Assembly (NCBI GenBank): GCA_047972145.1
Contig: JBKEAI010000253.1
Span: 1 to 15,455, forward strand
DNA: 15,455 nt
Reading direction: 5' to 3'
Source of the DNA: JAMLGJ01 sp047972145
Lineage (GTDB): Bacteria; Actinomycetota; Acidimicrobiia; Acidimicrobiales; Microtrichaceae
The translations under genes were made by a program, and so were the position numbers. Each line of letters starts with the position of its first letter. Position 1 is the stretch's first letter. Positions 1 through 5,439 of this stretch are shown one piece after another. The notes beneath the pieces are model-generated. The model was given only the letters and a program-made list of their open reading frames with translations, did not search any database and was not told the DNA's origin.

Positions 1-416
1 GACCAACCCTCGACGGTTCCGGGTACCGGCTCGCGCCCGTACATGCCGGTATCGCTGTAGCACCAGTCCCCGCCGCGGTCCGCAATCCAGTACGACCAGT
101 AGGCGGTGGCCGGGGGCGGCATGATGCAGGGGTCCTGGGCAGCACCCGGCAGCCCGTCGATTCGGCACAGGAAGCTCGGTGAGCGCAGGGCGCCCTCCAC
201 CGCGAAACCCGCCCCGACCAAGGCGTCATAGCCGCTCCTTGGGTTCCCCGGTGCACAGCCGACCTGCACATCCCCACCGAAGGCTCCGAAGTCCACCACC
301 ACGGTCACCCCATCCGCGCCTGGACAGGGCCCCACCGCCGATGCATCAGGAGACGTCACAACCAGACCCAGCGAGGTGGCGGCGCAGACAGCGAGGGCGG
401 CGCTGGCGCGCTTCAC
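1..416 (-). CDS. Secreted protein, SCO2322-like (partial, C-terminus outside window)
   Basis: Reading leftwards from a GTG at 414-416, 138 codons stay open to the window edge. The N-terminus is a clear Sec signal peptide: basic MKRAS, a hydrophobic stretch to about residue 21, and a likely cleavage after DASA (about residue 27). The mature part begins VGPCPGADGVTVVVDFGAFGG, has several cysteines, and contains an aromatic YWSYW motif followed by GGDWCYSDTGMYGREPVPGTVEGW. That layout resembles, from memory, the actinobacterial SCO2322 family, which is found next to prenyltransferase-repeat proteins and ECF-type transporter genes. It starts 70 bp after the stop of the toroid protein on the same strand, so it probably shares the B12-riboswitch transcript. 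There is no good Shine-Dalgarno before the GTG; the start is chosen because it places the signal peptide correctly and an in-frame stop lies upstream near 482-484. Biochemical function is unknown; a role in cobalamin capture is inference from context. Confidence 0.72.
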   Translation of the reverse strand, partial: MKRASAALAVCAATSLGLVVTSPDASAVGPCPGADGVTVVVDFGAFGGDVQVGCAPGNPRSGYDALVGAGFAVEGALRSPSFLCRIDGLPGAAQDPCIMPPPATAYWSYWIADRGGDWCYSDTGMYGREPVPGTVEGW

Positions 417-445
417 CGGTGTGCCGCCGATCCGCTCACGGCCAA

Positions 446-505
446 CCGGTCGAAGGCTCGCCGGTCGAGGGCGCGCCGGTCACAGGTCATCCGGTCACAG
501 CGAGA
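446..505. repeat. 15-bp tandem repeat, four copies, across a stop codon
   Basis: Four consecutive 15-bp units begin at 446, 461, 476 and 491, each starting CCGGTC. Units 1 and 2 continue GA(A/G)GG; units 3 and 4 continue ACAG. On the minus strand, in the frame of the toroid protein, the repeat reads LAVTG, stop, PVTG, APSTG, EPSTG, so the stop (487-489) falls inside a coding-like pentapeptide repeat. The period is a multiple of three. Confidence 0.8.
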
Positions 506-1842
506 CGAGCACCGCTGGAACCACTCGCACCCGTGGATCCCGTGGGTGAGCTCTGGTTGCCTGCGACCTGGGCGGCGCCCGGTCCAGATGGTCCCTGTGG
601 CGAGTTGGTGGGTGCCACCACGGTTGTCGTGCTTGAAGTCCCAGGTGTGGTGGTGCTGGTGGTCTCACCCGAGTTCCCGTCGGGGTCTTCGACCTCGACC
701 AACAGACCGGCGCCGAGTCCGAGCACACCCTGGGCGGTCGAACGTCGCCACTGGTCGCGCGCGCTGTCCACTATGCCGGTCCCGAGTGCCGCTGTGCGTG
801 TGGCCGGGTCGTACGCGATCGCTCCACGGTCACCCTCGGCCGCCGTGCCCAACGCGCCGGCGCCGAGTTGTAGCTGTTCGAGGATCCAGGCGGTCGCAGC
901 GTCGGCAGCCTCGGTGCGACCGGCGGCGCGCAGGGTCTGTGAGATCAAACCGGTGCTGTTCGCGTTGGGTGCTTCGGTGTACATCCCACCTCCGAAGGAA
1001 CCATCGGGCTCCTGGCGACCGGCGAGCCACTCCAGCGCCGCTGTGACCGACTCCGACAACGCGGCGTCGCGGTCCAGCGCGAGCAGAACCTGCACGGCGA
1101 GGGCCGTCGAGTCGGGGTCGGCCTCCACATCGTCGTCGCAGCCCGGCGTGACGTCGTATACGAGTCGGAAACCGCCGGCGGGGCACTGCTGGTCGACCAG
1201 GAACGCGATCGCCTGGGCGGGAACTCCGTCGGTGGTGTGGCTGAGGGCCATCATCGCCCACGACTGGCCGAGCGCGAGGCTGTAGTCGGGGCCGTGAGGG
1301 TTGCGATCGGCGAAGCGGCCCGCCTGGGGTCCGTCGGTGAGCATGAGGGAGCGCATCTCGGCTTCGAGGTCAACCCCGTCGACATCGGTGGTGTCGAGCC
1401 CGGCACCGAGTGCGACGAGGTACACCTTCGCGAGCGCACCGGAGATACGCACACCCTCGAAACCGGCACCCTGGTCATCCCAGGTGGAGTAGGTGCCGAG
1501 GTGATCGAGGAGCACCTGGGCCTGGGCTCTGGTGGCGAGCTCCGCAGCGTGGCCAGTGGCGATCCGCGCCAGCGCGAAGTCGCCCATGAGGCCCCAGTCG
1601 GTGGTCCCGGCGACGAAGCCCGGCAACTGCCCACCGTTGGCGGCAAGCTCGGCATCGAGCCATGCGACGGCTTCCCCCGCCGCCGCGCTCGTGTCCTGGG
1701 CACCCGCGTCCTGGGCGCCCGAGGGGCCGATGCCGACCAGCACCGTGCCGGCGGCGAGCACCGCGAGTGCGAGAACAGCACTCAGGCGGCTTCGCAGTGT
1801 TCGCCGCGCGGTGTCGGCGAGGTTTGGATCGAATCTGGTCAT
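487..1842 (-). CDS. Secreted alpha/alpha-toroid (prenyltransferase/squalene-cyclase repeat) protein, putative corrinoid-binding
   Basis: A 451-residue protein from the ATG at 1840-1842, chosen over an in-frame ATG at 1971 because GGGAGG sits five bases upstream and the signal peptide begins here. Residues 1-44 form a signal peptide: basic start, hydrophobic 20-38, possible cleavage at SGA-QD. Residues about 52-385 hold toroid repeats, including DPDSTALAVQVLLALD (242-257), WLAGRQEPDGSFGGG (272-286) and NANSTGLISQTLRAAG (293-308). The last 65 residues are a Thr/Ser/Gly/Pro linker ending LAVTG at the very C-terminus. This fold family includes terpene cyclases, and also the alpha domain of intrinsic factor and transcobalamin; no cyclase catalytic motif was recognised. 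The cobalamin riboswitch upstream favours a B12 role over terpene chemistry, which is inference. The LAVTG resembles a sortase E-type (LAXTG) signal but no hydrophobic tail follows, so wall anchoring is doubtful. Confidence 0.8.
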   Translation of the reverse strand: MTRFDPNLADTARRTLRSRLSAVLALAVLAAGTVLVGIGPSGAQDAGAQDTSAAAGEAVAWLDAELAANGGQLPGFVAGTTDWGLMGDFALARIATGHAAELATRAQAQVLLDHLGTYSTWDDQGAGFEGVRISGALAKVYLVALGAGLDTTDVDGVDLEAEMRSLMLTDGPQAGRFADRNPHGPDYSLALGQSWAMMALSHTTDGVPAQAIAFLVDQQCPAGGFRLVYDVTPGCDDDVEADPDSTALAVQVLLALDRDAALSESVTAALEWLAGRQEPDGSFGGGMYTEAPNANSTGLISQTLRAAGRTEAADAATAWILEQLQLGAGALGTAAEGDRGAIAYDPATRTAALGTGIVDSARDQWRRSTAQGVLGLGAGLLVEVEDPDGNSGETTSTTTPGTSSTTTVVAPTNSPQGPSGPGAAQVAGNQSSPTGSTGASGSSGARLAVTG

Positions 1843-1873
1843 GGTTCCTCCCGGTGTCATCACCCGGGGAACC
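1843..1873 (-). promoter_or_regulatory. Hairpin sequestering the ribosome binding site of the toroid gene
   Basis: On plus coordinates, 1843-1856 (GGTTCCTCCCGGTG) pairs with 1861-1873 (CACCCGGGGAACC) around a TCAT loop. This gives about 12 base pairs with one mismatch and one bulge. The Shine-Dalgarno GGAGG (complement of 1847-1851) lies inside the stem and the start codon abuts its foot. Together with the riboswitch immediately upstream, this is a plausible expression platform for translational control. Confidence 0.65.
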
Positions 1874-1898
1874 GCCCAGCGGCTCTCGCGGGCTCCGA

Positions 1899-1920
1899 CG
1901 TCCGCTTTCCTCGGCGGACG
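1899..1920 (-). promoter_or_regulatory. 7-bp perfect stem-loop in the riboswitch leader
   Basis: CGTCCGC at 1899-1905 pairs perfectly with GCGGACG at 1914-1920 around an 8-nt loop. It lies between the riboswitch aptamer and the RBS-masking hairpin. No U-tract follows on the minus strand, so it is not a standard terminator. It may separate aptamer and expression platform or form part of an alternative fold. Confidence 0.45.
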
Positions 1921-1940
1921 GTCTCGAAGCATCTGTCGCC

Positions 1941-2102
1941 CGGGGCGGTGCTCCGGCTCATCGAGCATCACCTAGCGGTGTGCTCGACCTACGGTTGCGG
2001 GACAGCGTCGGAATCTGACCGACTTCCCCACCACGGGAGATGCAAGGTTCGGTTGTGGTGCCCACAGATGTGGACCCACCCATCCCAGCACTCCCCGCCC
2101 CA
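1941..2102 (-). promoter_or_regulatory. Cobalamin riboswitch
   Basis: On the minus strand the core (complement of about 1988-2029) matches the conserved cobalamin riboswitch centre: GGGAA, then GTCGGT..ATTCCGAC as a closed stem, then GCTGTCCCGCAACCGTA, equivalent to the canonical GCTGxCCCGCAACTGTA. It is followed by a long peripheral hairpin (1961-1987, TCGAGCA/TGCTCGA with inner CACC/GGTG) and then GAGCCGGAGCACCGCCCC (1942-1959), which corresponds to the B12 box. The closing stem is visible: GGGGCGG (complement of 2095-2101) pairs with CCGCCCC (complement of 1942-1948). The element lies about 100 nt upstream of the toroid start codon and on its strand. Repression by adenosylcobalamin or a related corrinoid is expected from the family. 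Exact class and end points are uncertain. Confidence 0.88.
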
Positions 2103-2179
2103 CACCGCAAGCCCGGTCACGGTCAACGTCTGCAACCCGCCGTGGACGAACCCACCGTGGAGCAACGCATCGGGTTCGG

Positions 2180-2185
2180 TATCGT
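2180..2185 (+). promoter_or_regulatory. Candidate -10 element for leaderless greA
   Basis: TATCGT fits the TANNNT pattern and ends 8 nt before the greA ATG at 2194. There is no Shine-Dalgarno between them, so a leaderless transcript is likely. No convincing -35 hexamer is visible 16-18 bp upstream. The intergenic stretch 1843-2193 otherwise holds the oppositely oriented riboswitch leader. Confidence 0.4.
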
Positions 2186-2193
2186 GGCTCGCC

Positions 2194-2667
2194 ATGGCCG
2201 ACGAGCATGTCCTGTCACAAGCCGCGTACGACCGGATGGTCGTAGAGCTGGAGGAGTTGCGCACCAAGGGGCGCATCGAGCTCGCGGACCGCATCGAACG
2301 GGCCCGGGAGCACGGTGACCTCAAGGAGAACGCCGAGTACCACGCGGCCAAGGACGACAAGGCCAAGATGGAGTCTCGCATAGCCCTGCTGGCGGACAAG
2401 ATCGACAAGGCGGTGATCTCCGACGGCAACGCCACCGGAGAGGTGATGGTCGGCAGCATCGTAACGATCCGCTTCGAAGGCGACGATCCGGAGGAGACCG
2501 AGAAGTACCTGGTCGGCTCCATCGAGGAACGTCACGAGGAATACACGAACCTCTCCCCCACCTCGCCGATGGGTGAGGCGATGCTCGGAGCGTCAGCAGG
2601 CGACTCGGTGACCTACGAGGCACCGACCGGCGCCGAGATCACCGTCGAGGTCGTCGAAGTCGCCTGA
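2194..2667 (+). CDS. greA: Transcription elongation factor GreA
   Basis: A 157-residue protein, the usual GreA length. It binds the RNA polymerase secondary channel and stimulates cleavage of backtracked transcripts. The N-terminal coiled-coil (about residues 5-76) carries the signature EHGDLKENAEYHAAK (39-53); the acidic pair at the coil tip, Asp42 and Glu45, which positions the catalytic Mg2+ in polymerase, is intact. The C-terminal FKBP-like domain ends with LSPTSPMGEAMLGASAGD and ITVEVVEV, typical of the family. The ATG at 2194 is chosen because the GreA fold begins here (MADEHVLSQAAYDRM); the reading frame stays open far upstream, but that part is antisense to the toroid gene and has no GreA homology. 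It is divergent from the B12 locus and convergent with the thiolase remnant, and seems functionally unrelated to both. Confidence 0.97.
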   Translation: MADEHVLSQAAYDRMVVELEELRTKGRIELADRIERAREHGDLKENAEYHAAKDDKAKMESRIALLADKIDKAVISDGNATGEVMVGSIVTIRFEGDDPEETEKYLVGSIEERHEEYTNLSPTSPMGEAMLGASAGDSVTYEAPTGAEITVEVVEVA

Positions 2668-2693
2668 GCAGGCCGGCTCGAGCAGGCCGGCTC
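2666..2693. repeat. 14-bp tandem duplication after greA, possible bidirectional terminator
   Basis: GAGCAGGCCGGCTC occurs twice in direct succession (2666-2679 and 2680-2693), overlapping the greA stop codon. The self-complementary GCCGGC of each copy (2672-2677 and 2686-2691) can pair across an 8-nt loop to form a GC-rich hairpin between two convergent units. There is no T-run. From 2694 to 2743 I see nothing else. Confidence 0.6.
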
Positions 2694-2743
2694 GACCAAG
2701 GCTGCCCCGTCGGGGCTCTCGATCGCTCGGTCACGACCGCAGA

Positions 2744-3210
2744 GGCTTCGTTGACCTCGAACAGGTCGATGTCGTCGAGGGTGAGCCCGGCCTTGGCCAA
2801 CACCTTGTGGGTGGCCGGCACGGGTGCGTTGAGCATCAGGGTCGGATCGTCACCCATATTGGCGGTCGCTCGGATACGTGCCCGCGGGACCCATCCATGT
2901 GCGCTCGCGTAGTCCTCGCTCGCCAGCAGCACCGCAGCCGCGCCGTCGACCACGCCCGAGGAGTTTCCGGCATGGTGCACGTGTTCAGTCTCGAGGTCGG
3001 GGAAGCTCCGCCGGTAGACCTCGCGGTAGGAGGGTTCCCCGTCGTATCGGTAGTCGGTGATCTCCTTGAATCTCGGAGCAAGGCCGCCGAGCGAGTCCGC
3101 AGTGGTGCCAGGGAGGGGGTGCTCGTCATGATCGAGGGCAAGGGGGCCGTCGAGGTTGTGAACCGCCACGATGCTCCGATCGAAGCGAACCTCGGCGATC
3201 GGCCGGCGGG
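2744..3210 (-). pseudogene. Thiolase (acetyl-CoA acetyltransferase family) internal fragment
   Basis: The minus strand encodes a clear middle section of a thiolase. It starts at about AEVRFDRSIVAV, continues through LDHDEHPLPGTTADSLGGLAPRF and NSSGVVDGAAAVLLASEDY, and ends at DLFEVNEA. Intact relatives are roughly 390 residues. Here the N-terminal part with the acylated Cys is absent, and homology stops after EVNEA, before the GHPLGATG region that carries the catalytic His and second Cys. No start codon precedes the homology; an in-frame TAA lies upstream at about 3230, and the first usable GTG (3169) is already internal. The fragment abuts the 40-bp palindromic promoter at 3211-3250, as if an N-terminal deletion fused promoter to gene body. 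The reading frame is otherwise undamaged, so the loss may be recent. It cannot be an active thiolase. Confidence 0.82.
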
Positions 3211-3250
3211 TTGGGAGAGATTACTCTACTACTAGAGTAGTCTCTCCCAA
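3211..3250. promoter_or_regulatory. 40-bp palindromic divergent promoter/operator (site A)
   Basis: Arms 3211-3228 and 3233-3250 are inverted copies with one mismatch (3221/3240) around the spacer CTAC. The inner part holds TAGAGT on both strands (3233-3238 plus; 3223-3228 minus), each preceded by TTGGGA at a 16-bp spacing, giving plausible -10 and -35 boxes in both directions. The element TAGAGTAGTCTC matches those at sites B, C and D. It serves the enoyl-CoA hydratase rightwards and would once have served the thiolase leftwards. A dimeric regulator such as a TetR-type protein is the natural reader, but none is encoded here. Confidence 0.7.
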
Positions 3251-3327
3251 CGATCGCAGCAGAGTGACCGACGCGAACAGCGGGGTACGCCGGCGCGACG
3301 AAACCGACTACCGACCAGGAGCGGAAA

Positions 3328-4098
3328 ATGAACAAGCCTGACACCACCGCGGACGAAGTGCTGACCGAACGCCGCGGTCGGGTGATGCTGATCACGCTCA
3401 ATCGACCCGACGCACTGAACGCGATCAACCAGGCGGTGGCGACCGGGGTCGTGGAGGCCATCGAGGAGCTCGACTCCGATCCCGGCCTGACCGCTGCCGT
3501 GCTGACCGGAGCCGGGCGGGGTTTCTGTTCTGGAATGGACCTCAAGGAGTTCGCGAAGACCGGCACACCCGATGGGTTCGAACGGTTCCTGGAGTCGGGA
3601 TCGACCAAACCCCTGATAGCAGCCGTGGAAGGCTTCGCACTCGCAGGTGGCTTCGAGATCGTCCTCACATGCGACCTCGTGGTAGCAGCGCAGGGCGCGA
3701 AGTTCGGTGTGCCCGAGGCCCGCGTCGGGCTGTTCGCAGCGGGTGGTGCTCTGTTCCGCCTTCCCACGCGGGTCGGCTTCGGCAAAGCGATGGAGATGGC
3801 ACTCACCGCGGACCCCATCACCGCCGAGGATGCGCAGGGCTACGGGCTCGTGGCGGAGGTCACAACGGCTGGCGGTGCCGTGGAGGCGGCCCTGGCGCTC
3901 GCAGAGCGGATCGCACGCAACGCTCCCCTTGCGGTCGCTGCCTCCAAGGACATCGTGCGTGAGGCCCAGGGGCGCACCGAGGCCGAATGTTGGGAATACC
4001 AGAAGCAGCACGCCCGCGTCGTGTTCCGCTCAGAGGACTCCCGAGAAGGTCCGCGAGCGTTCGCAGAGAAGCGTGCGCCCAATTGGACCGGCACCTGA
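3328..4098 (+). CDS. Enoyl-CoA hydratase (crotonase family, both catalytic Glu present)
   Basis: A 256-residue crotonase, a typical single-domain length, predicted to add water to a trans-2-enoyl-CoA in a beta-oxidation-type pathway in the cytoplasm. The CoA and oxyanion-hole segments are GAGRGFCSGMDLKEF (61-75) and GFALAGGFEIVLTCDLVVA (102-120). Glu110 (in GGFEI) and Glu130 (in VPEARVG) align with the two catalytic glutamates of hydratases such as rat mitochondrial ECH1. The tail SREGPRAFAEKRAPNWTG is standard for the family. The ATG at 3328 is preceded by AGGAG at 3317-3321 with 6-base spacing, so unlike its neighbours this gene has a leader of about 80 nt running from site A. It ends 23 bp from the convergent acyl-CoA dehydrogenase. 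The exact acyl substrate is unknown. Confidence 0.93.
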   Translation: MNKPDTTADEVLTERRGRVMLITLNRPDALNAINQAVATGVVEAIEELDSDPGLTAAVLTGAGRGFCSGMDLKEFAKTGTPDGFERFLESGSTKPLIAAVEGFALAGGFEIVLTCDLVVAAQGAKFGVPEARVGLFAAGGALFRLPTRVGFGKAMEMALTADPITAEDAQGYGLVAEVTTAGGAVEAALALAERIARNAPLAVAASKDIVREAQGRTEAECWEYQKQHARVVFRSEDSREGPRAFAEKRAPNWTGT

Positions 4099-4114
4099 GA
4101 CGGAACGGTCCGTC
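4099..4114. terminator. Hairpin between convergent genes
   Basis: GACGGA (4099-4104) and TCCGTC (4109-4114) form a 6-bp perfect stem with an ACGG loop in the 23-bp gap between the hydratase stop (4098) and the dehydrogenase stop (4122). Position and symmetry suit a bidirectional terminator. There is no T-tract, which is common in high-GC actinobacteria. Confidence 0.5.
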
Positions 4115-4121
4115 GCAGGGC

Positions 4122-5342
4122 TCACGCGCGGGGTTCGCGCGGAAGCCCGAGGACCTGCTCGCCGATGATGTTCCGCTGGATCTCATCTGACCCACCGGCG
4201 ATCCGGTACCCGGGGGCACCCAGCACGTGCTCTCGCCAGGCGTAGGTCCCCCACTCACCGCCATCGGCGGCCAGTCTCGGGCCGAGCATCCCACCCACCA
4301 CCTCGGAGGTCTCGGTGAGCACCGAGGTCCACAGGAGCTTGCCGATGGACCCCCCGGCACCGGGTGCTTCTCCAGCCATCAGAGCGGCGCGCGACGCGTT
4401 GGCCACCATGTCGAGCACCTGGAACCTCGAATACAGGTGGGCGAGGGCCTGGCGCGTGCGGAGATCGCTGTCCATGCCGAGGTGTCGGGCGAGCCCCAGC
4501 ACCTGAGCCCAGGTGCCCCCGGCGTCGGCAGCTCCTGCACCCGAGATGCTGCGCTCGAAACCGAGGGTCGCCTTGGCAACCGACCAGCCGTCGCCCTCGG
4601 AACCGACGCGCGCCGAGTCCGCGACGGTGACCTCGTCGAAGAACACCTCGTTGAACGACTCGCCACCGGTCATCTGACGAATGGGGCGAACCTCCACCCC
4701 CGGGTGGTCCATCGGCACGAGAAACGCCGTGAGGCCGGCGTGCTTCGCATCCGTGTCGCTTCGCGCGATGAGGAGCCCGTGCTGAGCCTGGCGTGCGCCA
4801 GAGGTCCACACCTTCTGGCCGTCCAACACCCAGCCGTCACCGGTTCTGGTGGCCCGGCACGACAGTGCGGCAAGGTCCGAGCCAGCGCCCGGCTCGGAGA
4901 AGAGTTGGCAGCACAGTTCGTCCAGCCGGACGAACGGAGCGAGGAATCTCTCCTTTTGCTCGGGTGTTCCGAACATCCGGATCGTGGGTGCGACCAGGCC
5001 GATCGTGACCATGAGGAGCTCAGGGGTGCGTGGCGTGGAGAACCGGCTCTCCAGCTCGGCGAAGGCAGCCTCATACGACGCAGGCAGCCCGCGACCGCCG
5101 AGCTCGGGCGGCCAGGTGAGGGCTGCCCAGCCGCCGTCGAGCTTCGTGCGGTGCCACGCCTGTGCATCTGCGCATGCCGCGGCCTCCTCGTCCTCGGTGT
5201 GGTCGTCGAACACGGCGACCGACTCCTTCCCGCTCCCCCAAGGGGCATCGGAATCCTCGCGGGGCAGCTCCCGGGCATGTTCGGACAGCCAGGAGAGGGC
5301 TTGCTCACGGAAATCCTCGAGAGATGGTGCCATGGTCGACAT
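4122..5342 (-). CDS. Acyl-CoA dehydrogenase (FAD-dependent)
   Basis: A 406-residue flavoprotein of the acyl-CoA dehydrogenase family, which oxidises an acyl-CoA to the 2,3-enoyl-CoA and would feed the neighbouring hydratase. Visible landmarks are FGTPEQKERFLAPFV (124-138), the FAD/substrate motif QLFSEPGAGSDLA (146-158), DGQKVWTSGA (174-183), and the C-terminal GGSDEIQRNIIGEQVLGLPREPR (383-405). The usual MCAD-type YEG base is replaced (RIAGGSDEIQ). Glu263 in GFERSISGAG lies in the helix where isovaleryl- and long-chain-CoA dehydrogenases place their base, so it is the probable catalytic residue by alignment from memory. The ATG at 5342 follows TAGAGT (5351-5356) by 8 nt with no Shine-Dalgarno, suggesting a leaderless mRNA; a second ATG three codons in is possible. 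It is divergent from the second crotonase through site B. Substrate chain length is undetermined. Confidence 0.93.
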   Translation of the reverse strand: MSTMAPSLEDFREQALSWLSEHARELPREDSDAPWGSGKESVAVFDDHTEDEEAAACADAQAWHRTKLDGGWAALTWPPELGGRGLPASYEAAFAELESRFSTPRTPELLMVTIGLVAPTIRMFGTPEQKERFLAPFVRLDELCCQLFSEPGAGSDLAALSCRATRTGDGWVLDGQKVWTSGARQAQHGLLIARSDTDAKHAGLTAFLVPMDHPGVEVRPIRQMTGGESFNEVFFDEVTVADSARVGSEGDGWSVAKATLGFERSISGAGAADAGGTWAQVLGLARHLGMDSDLRTRQALAHLYSRFQVLDMVANASRAALMAGEAPGAGGSIGKLLWTSVLTETSEVVGGMLGPRLAADGGEWGTYAWREHVLGAPGYRIAGGSDEIQRNIIGEQVLGLPREPRA

Positions 5343-5348
5343 GGCTTG

Positions 5349-5390
5349 GAACTCTAGCAGCGAGCCTAAAAGTCTAGTAGTAGAGTATTC
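5349..5390. promoter_or_regulatory. Divergent promoter/operator (site B)
   Basis: The intergenic region holds TAGAGT on the minus strand (5351-5356), 8 nt from the dehydrogenase ATG, and TAGAGTATTC on the plus strand (5381-5390), upstream of the crotonase. A third, weaker copy (TCTAGTAG, 5373-5380) forms an inner dyad TCTA-GTAG-TAGA with the same 4-nt spacing as site A. No clear -35 hexamer is visible for either direction, so activation or an atypical sigma preference is possible. Confidence 0.62.
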
Positions 5391-5439
5391 TCGGCAACCT
5401 ACGAGACCGATCGGTCCGGAGCCAGCGCCAAGGAGGACG

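Noticed and set aside
179..1285. Long plus-strand open frame (368 codons) opposite the toroid gene
   Set aside because: Its product is low-complexity Pro/Arg/Ser-rich with no domain, and it is antisense to a gene with signal peptide, repeats and RBS. High-GC shadow frame.
1843..1971. N-terminal extension of the toroid protein from the ATG at 1971
   Set aside because: It lies within the riboswitch leader, encodes a non-hydrophobic Arg/Pro-rich stretch, and the internal ATG has an ideal SD and signal peptide.
1237..2193. Upstream extension of the greA frame
   Set aside because: The frame is open but antisense to the toroid gene and riboswitch, and GreA homology begins at 2194.
3211..3250. Palindrome as a terminal inverted repeat or attachment site of a mobile element
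   Set aside because: No transposase or integrase, no second flanking copy and no target duplication; its core recurs only at promoters.
3126..4011. Minus-strand open frames opposite the enoyl-CoA hydratase
   Set aside because: They lack any recognisable family sequence and overlap a gene with full crotonase motifs.
4227..5357. Long plus-strand frame opposite the acyl-CoA dehydrogenase
   Set aside because: Antisense shadow; the minus strand has clear FAD and C-terminal dehydrogenase motifs.
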